DNA of 5,093 nucleotides from Phycisphaerales bacterium (GTDB lineage: Bacteria > Planctomycetota > Phycisphaerae > Tepidisphaerales > Tepidisphaeraceae): the NCBI GenBank assembly GCA_028288905.1, contig JAQGHJ010000226.1:1-5093 (forward strand). Reading direction: 5' to 3'. The notes under the pieces are model-generated. The model saw only the letters and a list, made by a program, of their open reading frames with translations. It was not told the origin of the DNA and made no database searches. Shown here one piece after another: positions 1 to 5,093 of the stretch. Within the stretch, counting starts at the first letter, position 1, and every line of letters begins with the position of its first letter. Position numbers and translations under genes: made by a program.

Positions 1-344
1 GGTGGCACGCGCTGCTGTGGCCGATCGACCGCGAGTGGCCGGTGGTCGGGCTGCGCCCGGCGACGGCGGCCGACTCGCTCGTCGACCTGCTGCCGGACGC
101 CGCCCGCCCGCCCCGGTCCGCCACCCCTCGCTTCGTCGTCCACTCCGGCGACCGCCGGGCCGCCGCCGCCGTCGGGGCGTCCAGCCTCGGCGGCCTCCTT
201 CCGCCCGACGTCGGGCTCCTGCTGATCGGCAAGCACCTCGTCCTCGACTTCTCCGGCCGCCCGTTCGATGGCATCGAGTTCAACCGCATGATCGCCGTCG
301 CCGAGCAGATGGTCGCGCACCTACCGGGGGGCGGCGGGAACTAG
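1..344 (+). CDS. C-terminal fragment of an unrecognised protein
   Basis: The frame is open from the left edge (codons begin at base 3, reading WHALLWPIDREWPVV) to a TAG at 342-344, giving about 113 residues of a gene whose start lies outside the window. An internal GTG at 42 could serve as a start, but the residues before it (W, H, L, W, P, I, D, R, E, W) look like normal protein, so truncation by the window edge is more likely. The visible part has a hydrophobic stretch (LGGLLPPDVGLLLIGKHLVL) followed by an FSGRPFDGIEFNRMIAVAEQMV segment that looks like a strand plus an amphipathic helix, and it ends in a glycine-rich tail. I see no catalytic motif, membrane anchor or family signature, so no function is offered. 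It converges on the phosphoesterase gene, and its last two sense codons and stop codon lie inside a long inverted repeat, so its extreme C-terminus may have been shaped by that element. Confidence 0.7.
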   Translation, partial: WHALLWPIDREWPVVGLRPATAADSLVDLLPDAARPPRSATPRFVVHSGDRRAAAAVGASSLGGLLPPDVGLLLIGKHLVLDFSGRPFDGIEFNRMIAVAEQMVAHLPGGGGN

Positions 345-443
345 CCACAGATGAACACGGATAAAAGCAGGTGGGAGCGTACGTGTGGCTAACCCACTTC
401 CCGCTCTCATCTGTGTTCATCTGTGTTCATCCGTGGCTAGTTC
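338..443. repeat. Long inverted repeat at convergent junction (ATCTGTGTTC family)
   Basis: The left arm at 338-362 (GAACTAGCC...AACACGGAT) is the reverse complement of the right arm at 419-443, matching at 23 of 25 positions. The two differences are transitions: 359 with 422 is a G-U wobble in plus-strand RNA, and 349 with 432 is an A-C mismatch. The centre (363-418) is about 56 bases. Pairing can resume outside the arms because GCGGGAA (334-340) complements TTCCCGC (446-452), with a small slip. A related direct repeat is nested in it: 384-410 and 432-458 agree at 20 of 27 positions, both reading roughly TGGCTA...TTCCCGC...TCAT, 48 bases apart. The left arm contains the TAG stop of the upstream gene, and the element ends 12 bases before the phosphoesterase stop. 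It is clearly less GC-rich than its surroundings. No T-run follows either arm, so it is not a classical intrinsic terminator, although it could still block transcription. From memory, such units are scattered in many planctomycete-like genomes. Confidence 0.85.
409..428. repeat. Two tandem copies of ATCTGTGTTC
   Basis: ATCTGTGTTC occurs at 409-418 and again, identically, at 419-428. It is followed by a degenerate third unit beginning ATCCGTGG at 429. Only the second copy belongs to the right arm that pairs with 338-362, so the first looks like a unit expansion inside the inverted repeat. The complementary motif GAACAC appears once in the left arm (353-358), so the arms carry unequal unit numbers. 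Confidence 0.8.
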
Positions 444-454
444 AATTCCCGCCT

Positions 455-1339
455 TCATCCCGCCGTCGTCGCCCCGGTGGTGACCACCGCGGCCGCCGCG
501 TCGACCGGCACCTGCTTGACGGGTCGCCACCCGTCGGGGCCGCACTCGTACCGGGTGACCAGCGACTCCTGAAACGCCGCCGGCTTACCGCCGGGTTCGC
601 CCGAGGCCCAGGCTCGGACGGACACCGTGCACAGGTGCGGGCTGGTGCGGATCCAGTTGTACGCGTTCGGCTCGCCGCGCCGGCGGGTGCTGGTTGCCGT
701 GCCGGCCTGCACGCTCAGGATGCTCCGCCGGCTCGCCTTGTAGTGCGACCGCAGGTCGTCGTGGTACGCCAGGTGCAAGTGCCCGGCCAGCAGCAGGTCG
801 ACCCCGACCTCCTCCAGCACCGGCAGGTAGGACTCGCCCCGGCGGATCACGTCCGCGTCCGGCTCCCGCGGCGGCGGGATGAACGGGTGGTGCGTCACGA
901 GCACCTTGAACGTGCCCGGCCCGGCGGCCGCGAACGTCGTTCGTGCGTTCGCCACCTGCTCGGCCGACAGCCACCCGCTCTTGTGGGTAAACGACCGGGC
1001 CGAGTTGAGCCCGACCACGATGAGTTCGTCGTCCCGGTACACCGGCTGCAGGTCTTGGCTCACGTGCCGCCGGTACCCGCCGGTCGGGGCGAACGCCCGG
1101 GCGAATACGTTGAACATCGGCACGTCGTGGTTCCCTGGTATGACGAGCTGCGGCCCCGGCAGCCGCTTCAGGAACGCGACGGCCGCGTCGAACTGCCCCC
1201 CGCGGGCTCGCTGGGTCAGGTCCCCGCTGACGACGACGAGGTCCGGCTTGTGGGCCGCCAAGTCGGCGACCAGCCCGTCGAGCAGCGGCGGGTCGATCCG
1301 GCCGAAGTGCAGGTCGGAGATGTGGGCGATCGTTCGCAT
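455..1339 (-). CDS. Calcineurin-like metallophosphoesterase (class III phosphodiesterase type)
   Basis: This encodes a 294-residue single-domain protein with the complete metallophosphoesterase signature: SDLHFG (D9, H11), SGDLTQ (D40), PGNHD (N70, H71), THHPF (H149-H151 region, with H150 the probable ligand) and AGHLH (H187, H189). These residues should bind a two-metal centre that hydrolyses phosphodiester or phosphomonoester bonds. The order and spacing resemble the Icc/CpdA and Rv0805 group of cyclic-nucleotide phosphodiesterases, but the substrate cannot be read from the motifs. No signal peptide or membrane segment is visible, so a cytoplasmic enzyme is expected. The ATG at 1339 is chosen because the SDLH motif follows within nine residues, as is usual in this family. 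The frame stays open much further upstream, but that part lies opposite the lipid-kinase frame and is arginine-rich shadow. No Shine-Dalgarno sequence precedes the start. It lies 77 bases downstream of the lipid kinase on the same strand and may share its transcript. The C-terminal 50 or so residues are less conserved in appearance and end in an alanine/threonine-rich tail. Confidence 0.92.
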   Translation of the reverse strand: MRTIAHISDLHFGRIDPPLLDGLVADLAAHKPDLVVVSGDLTQRARGGQFDAAVAFLKRLPGPQLVIPGNHDVPMFNVFARAFAPTGGYRRHVSQDLQPVYRDDELIVVGLNSARSFTHKSGWLSAEQVANARTTFAAAGPGTFKVLVTHHPFIPPPREPDADVIRRGESYLPVLEEVGVDLLLAGHLHLAYHDDLRSHYKASRRSILSVQAGTATSTRRRGEPNAYNWIRTSPHLCTVSVRAWASGEPGGKPAAFQESLVTRYECGPDGWRPVKQVPVDAAAAVVTTGATTAG

Positions 1340-1416
1340 GGCAGGCGGGATCGTAGCGTGAAGCCGGGGGTGATGGGGCGGGGTCGCAGGTCGGCCGGCG
1401 ACCGCACGCCGTCCCG

Positions 1417-2418
1417 CTATTCGGCAGCGGCGGCAGCGGCGTCGCCGACTGTCGCTGGGCCGCCGGGGCGGACGACGGTCAGGGCGGCCTTGCGGATGCG
1501 GTACTCCAGCGGGGTGCGCAGCCGCATCACCTCGCCGTCCATCGTCACCTTGAGCGTCGGCCGGCGGTATCGGATCGTCAGCGTTTGGCACGGGACGGAC
1601 TCGAAGTGCCGGTTCGCCGACAACCGCTTGAACGCCGCCGCCAGCGCGAGCCGGATCACCTGCGGCACGCTGGTCGTCCGGGCGATGTACACGTTCAGCA
1701 CGTCCCGCCGGAGCACGCTCACCTCCCCGATCCCGAACACGGCCATCTGGTGGACATTGTTCCCGACGACGAGGGACGGGGTGATGCGGCTCAGCCGCCG
1801 CCCGTCCGCCTCGACGACGAGTCGCAGGATCGGCAGGCTGCCCAGCGCCCGGATGAACGCCACGAGCAGGGCGAGCGGCTTCGTGAACTTCCGGAGCAGC
1901 GTCCGGGCCAGCGGCACCCGCTTGATCCGCTCGTGTTCCCCCTCCCGGTCCTCCACCACCCGCGGGTGCAGCCCGACGCCGGAGAAGTTTAGGAACAGTT
2001 GCCCGTTCAACTCGGCCACGTCGATCGGCCCGACCCCGTCCCCGGCCGCCAGCGCCCGGCCGAGGGCGTCGACGGCGGCCGGCAGGTCGTCCGACACGCC
2101 CAGTTCCTTGGCGAAGTGGTTGTGGGTGCCGAGCGGCAGGACGCCGAAGATCATCTCGGTCCCGGCGACCGCGTTGGCGACGGTATGGATCGTCCCGTCC
2201 CCCCCGCCGACGACGACGGCCGTACACCCGGCCCGCCGCCCCGCTTCCAGTTCCCGTGCCGCCTCGGCCGGGTTCAGGAACTTCACGTCCGCCGTCACCC
2301 CGTGGGCCGCGAACCCGTCGGCGATGCGTTTGGCCTCGTCCCCGGCGTCGGAGTTGGCCAACGTCCCGGACTTCGCGTTCAGCAGCACGAGCACCCGGGT
2401 CGTCTTCGTCGGCACCAT
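1417..2418 (-). CDS. Diacylglycerol/sphingosine kinase-family lipid kinase
   Basis: This encodes a 333-residue protein of the DAGK_cat (DgkB/YegS/LCB5) family, which phosphorylates a lipid hydroxyl such as diacylglycerol, a sphingoid base or an isoprenoid-like alcohol using a nucleotide. The N-terminal half carries LLNAKSG (12-18), corresponding to the usual NPxSG; VVVGGGDGTIH (68-78), the nucleotide-binding and catalytic loop; and LPLGTHNHFAKELG (94-107). The second domain starts around FLNFSGVGLHP (142-152) and is the usual C-terminal beta-sandwich, with RITPSLVVGNN followed by a basic stretch and MDGEV near the end (substrate-side region). Its length is close to the family norm of about 300. 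In many homologues the third motif reads GTxNDFA. Here it is GTHNHFA, a variant I believe is common in a bacterial subgroup. No signal peptide is present, and such kinases act as soluble enzymes at the inner membrane face. The ATG at 2418 lacks a Shine-Dalgarno sequence. The phosphoesterase follows after 77 bases and the unknown 200-residue gene precedes it by 118, all on one strand, so an operon is plausible. The real lipid substrate is unknown. Confidence 0.93.
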   Translation of the reverse strand: MVPTKTTRVLVLLNAKSGTLANSDAGDEAKRIADGFAAHGVTADVKFLNPAEAARELEAGRRAGCTAVVVGGGDGTIHTVANAVAGTEMIFGVLPLGTHNHFAKELGVSDDLPAAVDALGRALAAGDGVGPIDVAELNGQLFLNFSGVGLHPRVVEDREGEHERIKRVPLARTLLRKFTKPLALLVAFIRALGSLPILRLVVEADGRRLSRITPSLVVGNNVHQMAVFGIGEVSVLRRDVLNVYIARTTSVPQVIRLALAAAFKRLSANRHFESVPCQTLTIRYRRPTLKVTMDGEVMRLRTPLEYRIRKAALTVVRPGGPATVGDAAAAAAE

Positions 2419-2427
2419 GAGCGGGGC

Positions 2428-2457
2428 AATCTAGCGGTTCCGCCTTCGATCAGACAA
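2428..2457 (-). promoter_or_regulatory. Weak candidate sigma-70-like promoter for the lipid kinase
   Basis: Reading the minus strand, TTGTCT (2457-2452) is followed after 18 bases by TAGATT (2433-2428), each matching the consensus hexamers at four of six positions. Transcription would start only a few bases before the ATG at 2418, giving an almost leaderless message. That would fit the lack of a ribosome-binding site. Such matches arise easily by chance, and planctomycete promoters are poorly defined. Confidence 0.2.
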
Positions 2458-2536
2458 CGTCCGAACTGACGCCTGCCTTAGGGGTTCCCCGGGCGGTGAT
2501 CGCTCGGCAGTCTTCCCTCCCGTCCGCGCCTGTTAC

Positions 2537-3139
2537 TCAGCCTGCCGTTGCTACCGCCTTACGGGTCGCCGTCTCTCGGAGCGCGACCACGAGGTTCGGT
2601 TCGGCCGACGTCCACCACAACTGCTTGTGATGGTGAATGGTGCAGACGGCGTCCCGGCCGGGGAAGATCAACTGGAAGTCGCTGCCGAGCAGGTGGGTCA
2701 GCAGGCCCTCGACCAGCACGGCGAACGCCTCATGCTCTTCTTCCGCGAACGCAGCCGCAGTGCCGTCGTGGCGGGTCGCCAGCACGTCCGGGTCGAACCC
2801 GACCCGGCGGAGCAGGTCCGGCATCCATGCCGCACTCCCAAAGTCCAGCTCGTACGCCCAATGGGCCTTCGGCAGCACCCACACCGGCCCGCCGGGCAAC
2901 AGGTCCCGCCACGCCCGCACGGCGAGGCCAGCCAACGTCGCCTCGGCCGGCGGCGGAACTAAGACTGCCAGCGGACGGGCGGCCGGGCGGAGGGTCGGGT
3001 CGTCGCCGCCCACCCACCCGACCGAGGCCGTGGCCACGCCCGCCGGGTGGCCGAACGCCCCGCTGTTCGGGTAAAGAGACACGTACCCGCGGCCGTCCGC
3101 CTCGCGGCAAACCTCGGGATAATCGATAAGCTGAGGCAT
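2537..3139 (-). CDS. Conserved-looking hypothetical protein, 200 residues
   Basis: I do not recognise this family. The start is taken at the ATG at 3139 because the sequence changes there from arginine/proline/threonine-rich shadow to a normal composition beginning MPQLIDYPEVCREADGRGYVS. The frame is open up to 3307, but that extension does not look like protein. Visible segments: a glycine/serine-rich region (16-47, including YPNSGAFGHP and SVGWVGGDDP), a proline-rich linker (48-66), a helix with VRAWRDLLPG (74-83), an aromatic WVLPKAHWAYELDFG strand-like segment (87-101), an acidic helix with AFAEEEHEAFAVLVEGLLTHLL (about 130-151), and a C-terminal stretch containing CTIHHHKQLWW (166-176). 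The HHH cluster (169-171) with C166, H149 and the EEEHE run could suggest metal binding, but no known metalloenzyme signature is met. No signal peptide or membrane helix is seen. It is the first gene of a same-strand trio with the lipid kinase and phosphoesterase, and is divergent from the DUF1361 gene. No Shine-Dalgarno sequence precedes it. Confidence 0.75.
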   Translation of the reverse strand: MPQLIDYPEVCREADGRGYVSLYPNSGAFGHPAGVATASVGWVGGDDPTLRPAARPLAVLVPPPAEATLAGLAVRAWRDLLPGGPVWVLPKAHWAYELDFGSAAWMPDLLRRVGFDPDVLATRHDGTAAAFAEEEHEAFAVLVEGLLTHLLGSDFQLIFPGRDAVCTIHHHKQLWWTSAEPNLVVALRETATRKAVATAG

Positions 3140-3442
3140 GGTCGGCGGTCGGCGGGTGGGGAGATGAGGCGTCGGCCGGCGGGACGCCGTCGTCGCGGCC
3201 TCTGTAGCATCGCGTGGCGTTCCGTAACGCTCGAGCGACAAAATGCGATGCTGCGCCGACGAGCAGCTTGGCCGGCAGTGGCCGTCATCGCAATGGGCCC
3301 GACTCACGCGAAGGAATGGCGGCCGATACTGAACCCGGCCGCACGCTTGCGGTTACTTTGAGTAGCGCGGTTCCGCAGTTGAGATTGTACCCAAGGGCAT
3401 TAACTTTACGATACAAAGGAAATCGCGTAGGTTGCTGCTCGC
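3140..3442. other. Divergent intergenic region, 303 bases, no gene seen
   Basis: This gap separates the divergent starts at 3139 (minus) and 3443 (plus), so it should hold both promoters. Open frames crossing it have arginine-rich, non-protein-like composition and extend into neighbouring genes out of frame. Small symmetrical pieces are present: GCGTT/AACGC with a four-base loop (3217-3230), the overlapping 10-base palindrome CGCTCGAGCG (3228-3237), and GCTGC/GCAGC with an eight-base loop (3250-3267). The right part, about 3350-3425, is clearly AT-richer than the rest of the window, as expected near a promoter. I see no repeat element, RNA gene or clear operator. Confidence 0.6.
3385..3412 (+). 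promoter_or_regulatory. Candidate promoter for the DUF1361 gene
   Basis: TTGTAC (3385-3390) and TACGAT (3407-3412) are separated by 16 bases. An overlapping alternative is TTGAGA (3379-3384) with TAACTT (3401-3406), also 16 bases apart. Both lie in the only AT-rich patch of the intergenic region, 30-60 bases before the ATG at 3443, which is a sensible position. Neither is a strong consensus match, so the patch as a whole is better supported than either pair of hexamers. Confidence 0.3.
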
Positions 3443-4225
3443 ATGAACGCTCCGCTGAACCTTGACCCGCCGCTGACCCGGCCGCCCAGCCTCGCCCGAC
3501 GGTTCGAGGCCGCCACTGGATTCGCGCCGTCGTTCTGGCTGGCCGCCGTCGGCTGCTCGGCGATGGCAATGGCTTTGCTCGCCGGGCGAATGTGGCGGAC
3601 CGGCGACGCCGGGCACCTGTCGCTCGTTTGGGACGTGTTCCTCGCGTGGGTGCCCGTCCCGCTGGCCCTGCTCGCCTACCGTCAGGCCCGCCGCGCCCGC
3701 CCGCCGCGGGCGATCACCTTGGCGGCCCTGGCGGGCTGGCTGCTGTTCTTCCCGAACTCGCCCTACCTGGTGACCGAGTTCATCCACCTGCACCCGGACC
3801 ACCTGCCGAGCCCCCGGCACATCCCACACGACCTCCGCTGGGCGTTCCCGGATGTGTTCCCGCCGGCCGAGTCGCCGGGGTGGTACGAGCTGCTGTTGAT
3901 GACCGCGGTCGCCGCGGCCGGGCTGGCAGTAACGGTGGCGTCGTTCCGGCTCGCCCAGCGGACGATCGCTCGGCTGTACAGCCCCCGGGCGGCCGCCGCC
4001 GCCACGCCGCTGCTGCTCGTGCTGACGGCGTTCGGCGTCGCGCTCGGGCGGTTCGCCCGGCTGAACAGCTGGGACGTGTTCCACGAGCCGGACAAGACGG
4101 CCGGGGACATCGTGACGTGGGCGACGGACCCGAAGGCGAGCATCGCCACGTTCGTCGTGGCCGTGCTGCTCATCCTGCTGAACGTCGTCGTCGCCGGCGC
4201 CGGCGGCGGAGCGACGAAAGACTAA
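3443..4225 (+). CDS. DUF1361 multi-pass membrane protein
   Basis: This encodes a 260-residue integral membrane protein of the DUF1361 family, whose biochemical role is not established. The family hallmarks are visible: LFFPNSPYLVTEFIHL (101-116), matching the conserved FPNxPY...TxxxHL block, and LGRFARLNSWDV (201-212) near the C-terminus. Hydrophobic segments lie at roughly 31-48, 61-79, 90-110, 148-168, 185-202 and 232-252, suggesting about six membrane helices. The arginine-rich loop RQARRARPPR (80-89) is probably cytoplasmic, and the loop between helices three and four contains several histidines, prolines and aromatic residues (115-147). The N-terminal 30 residues are proline-rich and polar, without a cleavable signal. 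The ATG at 3443 is the only reasonable start. It has at best a weak AGG 11 bases upstream. The gene stands alone on its strand, divergent from the unknown gene and convergent with the isomerase, so context gives no functional clue. Its stop is 12 bases before a strong inverted repeat. Length is within the family's usual range of roughly 200-260. Confidence 0.9.
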   Translation: MNAPLNLDPPLTRPPSLARRFEAATGFAPSFWLAAVGCSAMAMALLAGRMWRTGDAGHLSLVWDVFLAWVPVPLALLAYRQARRARPPRAITLAALAGWLLFFPNSPYLVTEFIHLHPDHLPSPRHIPHDLRWAFPDVFPPAESPGWYELLLMTAVAAAGLAVTVASFRLAQRTIARLYSPRAAAAATPLLLVLTAFGVALGRFARLNSWDVFHEPDKTAGDIVTWATDPKASIATFVVAVLLILLNVVVAGAGGGATKD

Positions 4226-4237
4226 GCGGGGACAGAA

Positions 4238-4330
4238 TGACGAGGCCCGAATGACGAGTGACGAAACGGGGAGGAGAGTGCACCGCGCCATCCCCTCTCC
4301 GTTTCGTCACTCGTCATTCGGGCCTCGTCA
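4238..4330. repeat. Perfect 32-bp inverted repeat between convergent genes
   Basis: The arm at 4238-4269 (starting TGACGAGGCCCGAATGACGA, ending GACGAAACGG) is an exact reverse complement of 4299-4330 (ending ATTCGGGCCTCGTCA). Pairing continues inward with one G-U, four more pairs, one mismatch and two pairs, leaving a loop of about 13 bases (4278-4290). In RNA this would be a hairpin of roughly 40 base pairs. The arm itself is built of a short unit: GAATGACGAG occurs at 4235-4244 and 4249-4258, followed by TGACGAA. The element sits symmetrically, starting 12 bases after the DUF1361 stop and ending 13 bases before the isomerase stop, filling most of the 118-base gap. There is no T-run on either side and no obvious target-site duplication. 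It may act as a bidirectional transcription barrier or as a mobile palindromic repeat. I recall similar ACTCGTCATTC-type repeats in environmental high-GC genomes. Confidence 0.93.
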
Positions 4331-4343
4331 ATTGAACTGGTGC

Positions 4344-5093
4344 TCACGGCGTCGGCGGCGGCCCGCCGTCGGCCGGGTCCATGGGGACCGGCGGGCCGAG
4401 GACGGCGTCGTTCATCTCGATCTTCGTCTGCCCGCGGAGCTCCTTCACGAGCTGGTTCGTCCGCTGGGGGGCGAGCTGTTGCCGGAGCACGTCGGCCAGC
4501 TTCTCGAACGAGTCGTACCGGCCGGTCACCTGGATGACGTGGTACCCGAATTTGGTCTTGACCGGGGCGCCGACCTCGTTCTCCTTCTGGCTGAAGACGG
4601 CCTGCTCGAACTCCGGGACCATCTTGCCGCGGGTGAAGCTGCCGAGGTCCCCGCCGTCGGCGGCCGACCCCTCGTCGTCCGAGTCGGCCTTGGCAATGGC
4701 AGCGAAGTCGCCGCCGGCCTTGAGCTTGGCCGCCACCGCGTCGGCCTTGGCCTTCGCCTGAGCGTCGGTCAGCTCGGCCTGCCCGGGCCGCAGGGGGACC
4801 TGGCTGCCGGGCGTGCGGATCAGCACGTGCCGGGCGCTGACCCGCTCGAGCTGCTGCTTGTGCTCGTCGTAGTACTTCCGCAGGTACGCGTCGTCGGCCG
4901 ACTCCTGCACGCTCGCGACCATCGCGTTGGCCAGCACCTGGTCCCGCATCAGGGCCAGCTGCTTCTGGACGGCCGGGGACGCGTCCAGCTTCCGCTTCTG
5001 TGCCTCACGGGCGAGCAGCTTCATGTTCGCCAGCGACTCCGCCCACGGCCGGCGGTACGGCCCGCGGGCCATCTGCTGGTCGCTCGGGTGCAA
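4344..5093 (-). CDS. Parvulin-type peptidylprolyl cis-trans isomerase, N-terminus beyond the window
   Basis: The 249 visible residues end at a TGA (4344-4346) and the frame is still open at the right edge. The TTG at 5093 is part of the coding sequence rather than a likely start, because family members have more chaperone domain and usually a signal peptide before this point. Residues 13-85 are a helical SurA/PrsA-like chaperone segment (NMKLLAREAQKRKLDASPAV, then RDQVLANAMV and YYDEHKQQLERV). The parvulin domain covers about 86-192: SARHVLI (86-92), a lysine/alanine-rich helix, GGDFAAIAKADSDD (127-140), GGDLGSFTRGKMVPEFEQAV (147-166) and the closing KFGYHVIQVTG (181-191). The family catalyses cis-trans isomerisation of prolyl bonds and helps exported or outer-membrane proteins fold, so a periplasmic or surface location is expected, although the targeting sequence is not visible. 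After the domain come a short helix with LADVLRQQLAPQRTNQLVKEL and a proline-rich tail (PPVPMDPADGGPPPTP), possibly a flexible end. It converges on the DUF1361 gene across an inverted repeat. Confidence 0.93.
   Translation of the reverse strand: MHPSDQQMARGPYRRPWAESLANMKLLAREAQKRKLDASPAVQKQLALMRDQVLANAMVASVQESADDAYLRKYYDEHKQQLERVSARHVLIRTPGSQVPLRPGQAELTDAQAKAKADAVAAKLKAGGDFAAIAKADSDDEGSAADGGDLGSFTRGKMVPEFEQAVFSQKENEVGAPVKTKFGYHVIQVTGRYDSFEKLADVLRQQLAPQRTNQLVKELRGQTKIEMNDAVLGPPVPMDPADGGPPPTP

Noticed and set aside
409..458. Possible CRISPR-like or short tandem array
   Set aside because: There are only two exact 10-base units with no spacers and no cas genes. The arrangement is explained by the inverted-repeat element.
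1382..1403. GGTCGC/GCGACC hairpin in the gap between lipid kinase and phosphoesterase
   Set aside because: It has only six base pairs with a 10-base loop and no U-tract. Such stems are expected by chance in sequence this GC-rich.
1340..2227. N-terminal extension of the phosphoesterase to 590 residues
   Set aside because: The extension overlaps the lipid kinase in another frame and is arginine/glycine-rich. The metallophosphoesterase domain begins right after the ATG at 1339, so no fusion is supported.
371..2434. 687-residue plus-strand open frame
   Set aside because: It runs antisense across the motif-bearing phosphoesterase and lipid kinase, has arginine/serine/proline-rich composition without motifs, and starts inside the repeat element. 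It is a shadow created by high third-position GC.
2473..2510. CTGCC/GGCAG stem between the unknown gene and the lipid kinase as a terminator
   Set aside because: The five-pair stem has a long loop and no T-run, so it is too weak to call a terminator or to split the possible operon.
3140..3307. N-terminal extension of the unknown 200-residue protein
   Set aside because: The 56 extra residues are rich in Arg, Thr and Pro and read through the presumed divergent promoter region. Normal composition begins at the ATG at 3139.
3353..4291. 312-residue minus-strand open frame opposite the DUF1361 gene
   Set aside because: Its composition is dominated by Arg, Gln, Glu and Pro with no motif, and the opposite strand carries clear DUF1361 signatures and membrane helices.
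1..5093. Defence island, toxin-antitoxin, prophage or transposon content
   Set aside because: No nuclease, toxin, integrase, transposase or phage-type protein motif was seen in any plausible coding frame. All recognised genes are ordinary chromosomal enzymes or membrane proteins.

Overview
The window is GC-rich bacterial chromosomal DNA with strong G/C bias at third codon positions, which is why long but meaningless open frames appear opposite every gene. Four things suggest a planctomycete, probably a Gemmata-like one: the codon bias, the near absence of Shine-Dalgarno sequences, a DUF1361 membrane protein, and long extragenic inverted repeats of the 'ATCTGTGTTCATC' and 'CACTCGTCATTC' kind. 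This placement is an inference from style and recall, not from a marker gene.

Layout. The 3' end of an unrecognised plus-strand gene enters from the left and stops at 344. It converges on a minus-strand run of three genes, read right to left: a 200-residue protein of unknown function (3139 to 2537), a diacylglycerol/sphingosine-kinase-family lipid kinase (2418 to 1417) and a calcineurin-type metallophosphoesterase (1339 to 455). A 303-base divergent intergenic region (3140-3442) separates the unknown gene from a plus-strand DUF1361 multi-pass membrane protein (3443-4225). That gene converges on the C-terminal 249 residues of a parvulin-type peptidylprolyl isomerase on the minus strand, which runs off the right edge.

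The most distinctive non-coding features are two long, unrelated inverted repeats. One sits in each of the two convergent gene junctions (338-443 and 4238-4330) and neither occurs in the tandem or divergent gaps. The first overlaps the stop codon of the left-hand gene. The second is a perfect 32-bp stem centred between two stop codons. The two share a 9-base word, AATTGAACT, at their right-hand edges in opposite orientation.

The lipid kinase and phosphoesterase could be co-transcribed, but no common pathway can be proven from sequence. I found no RNA gene, CRISPR array, transposase, prophage or defence system. The window looks like ordinary core or housekeeping chromosome decorated with repeat elements, and I see no clear evidence of an undescribed multi-gene system.
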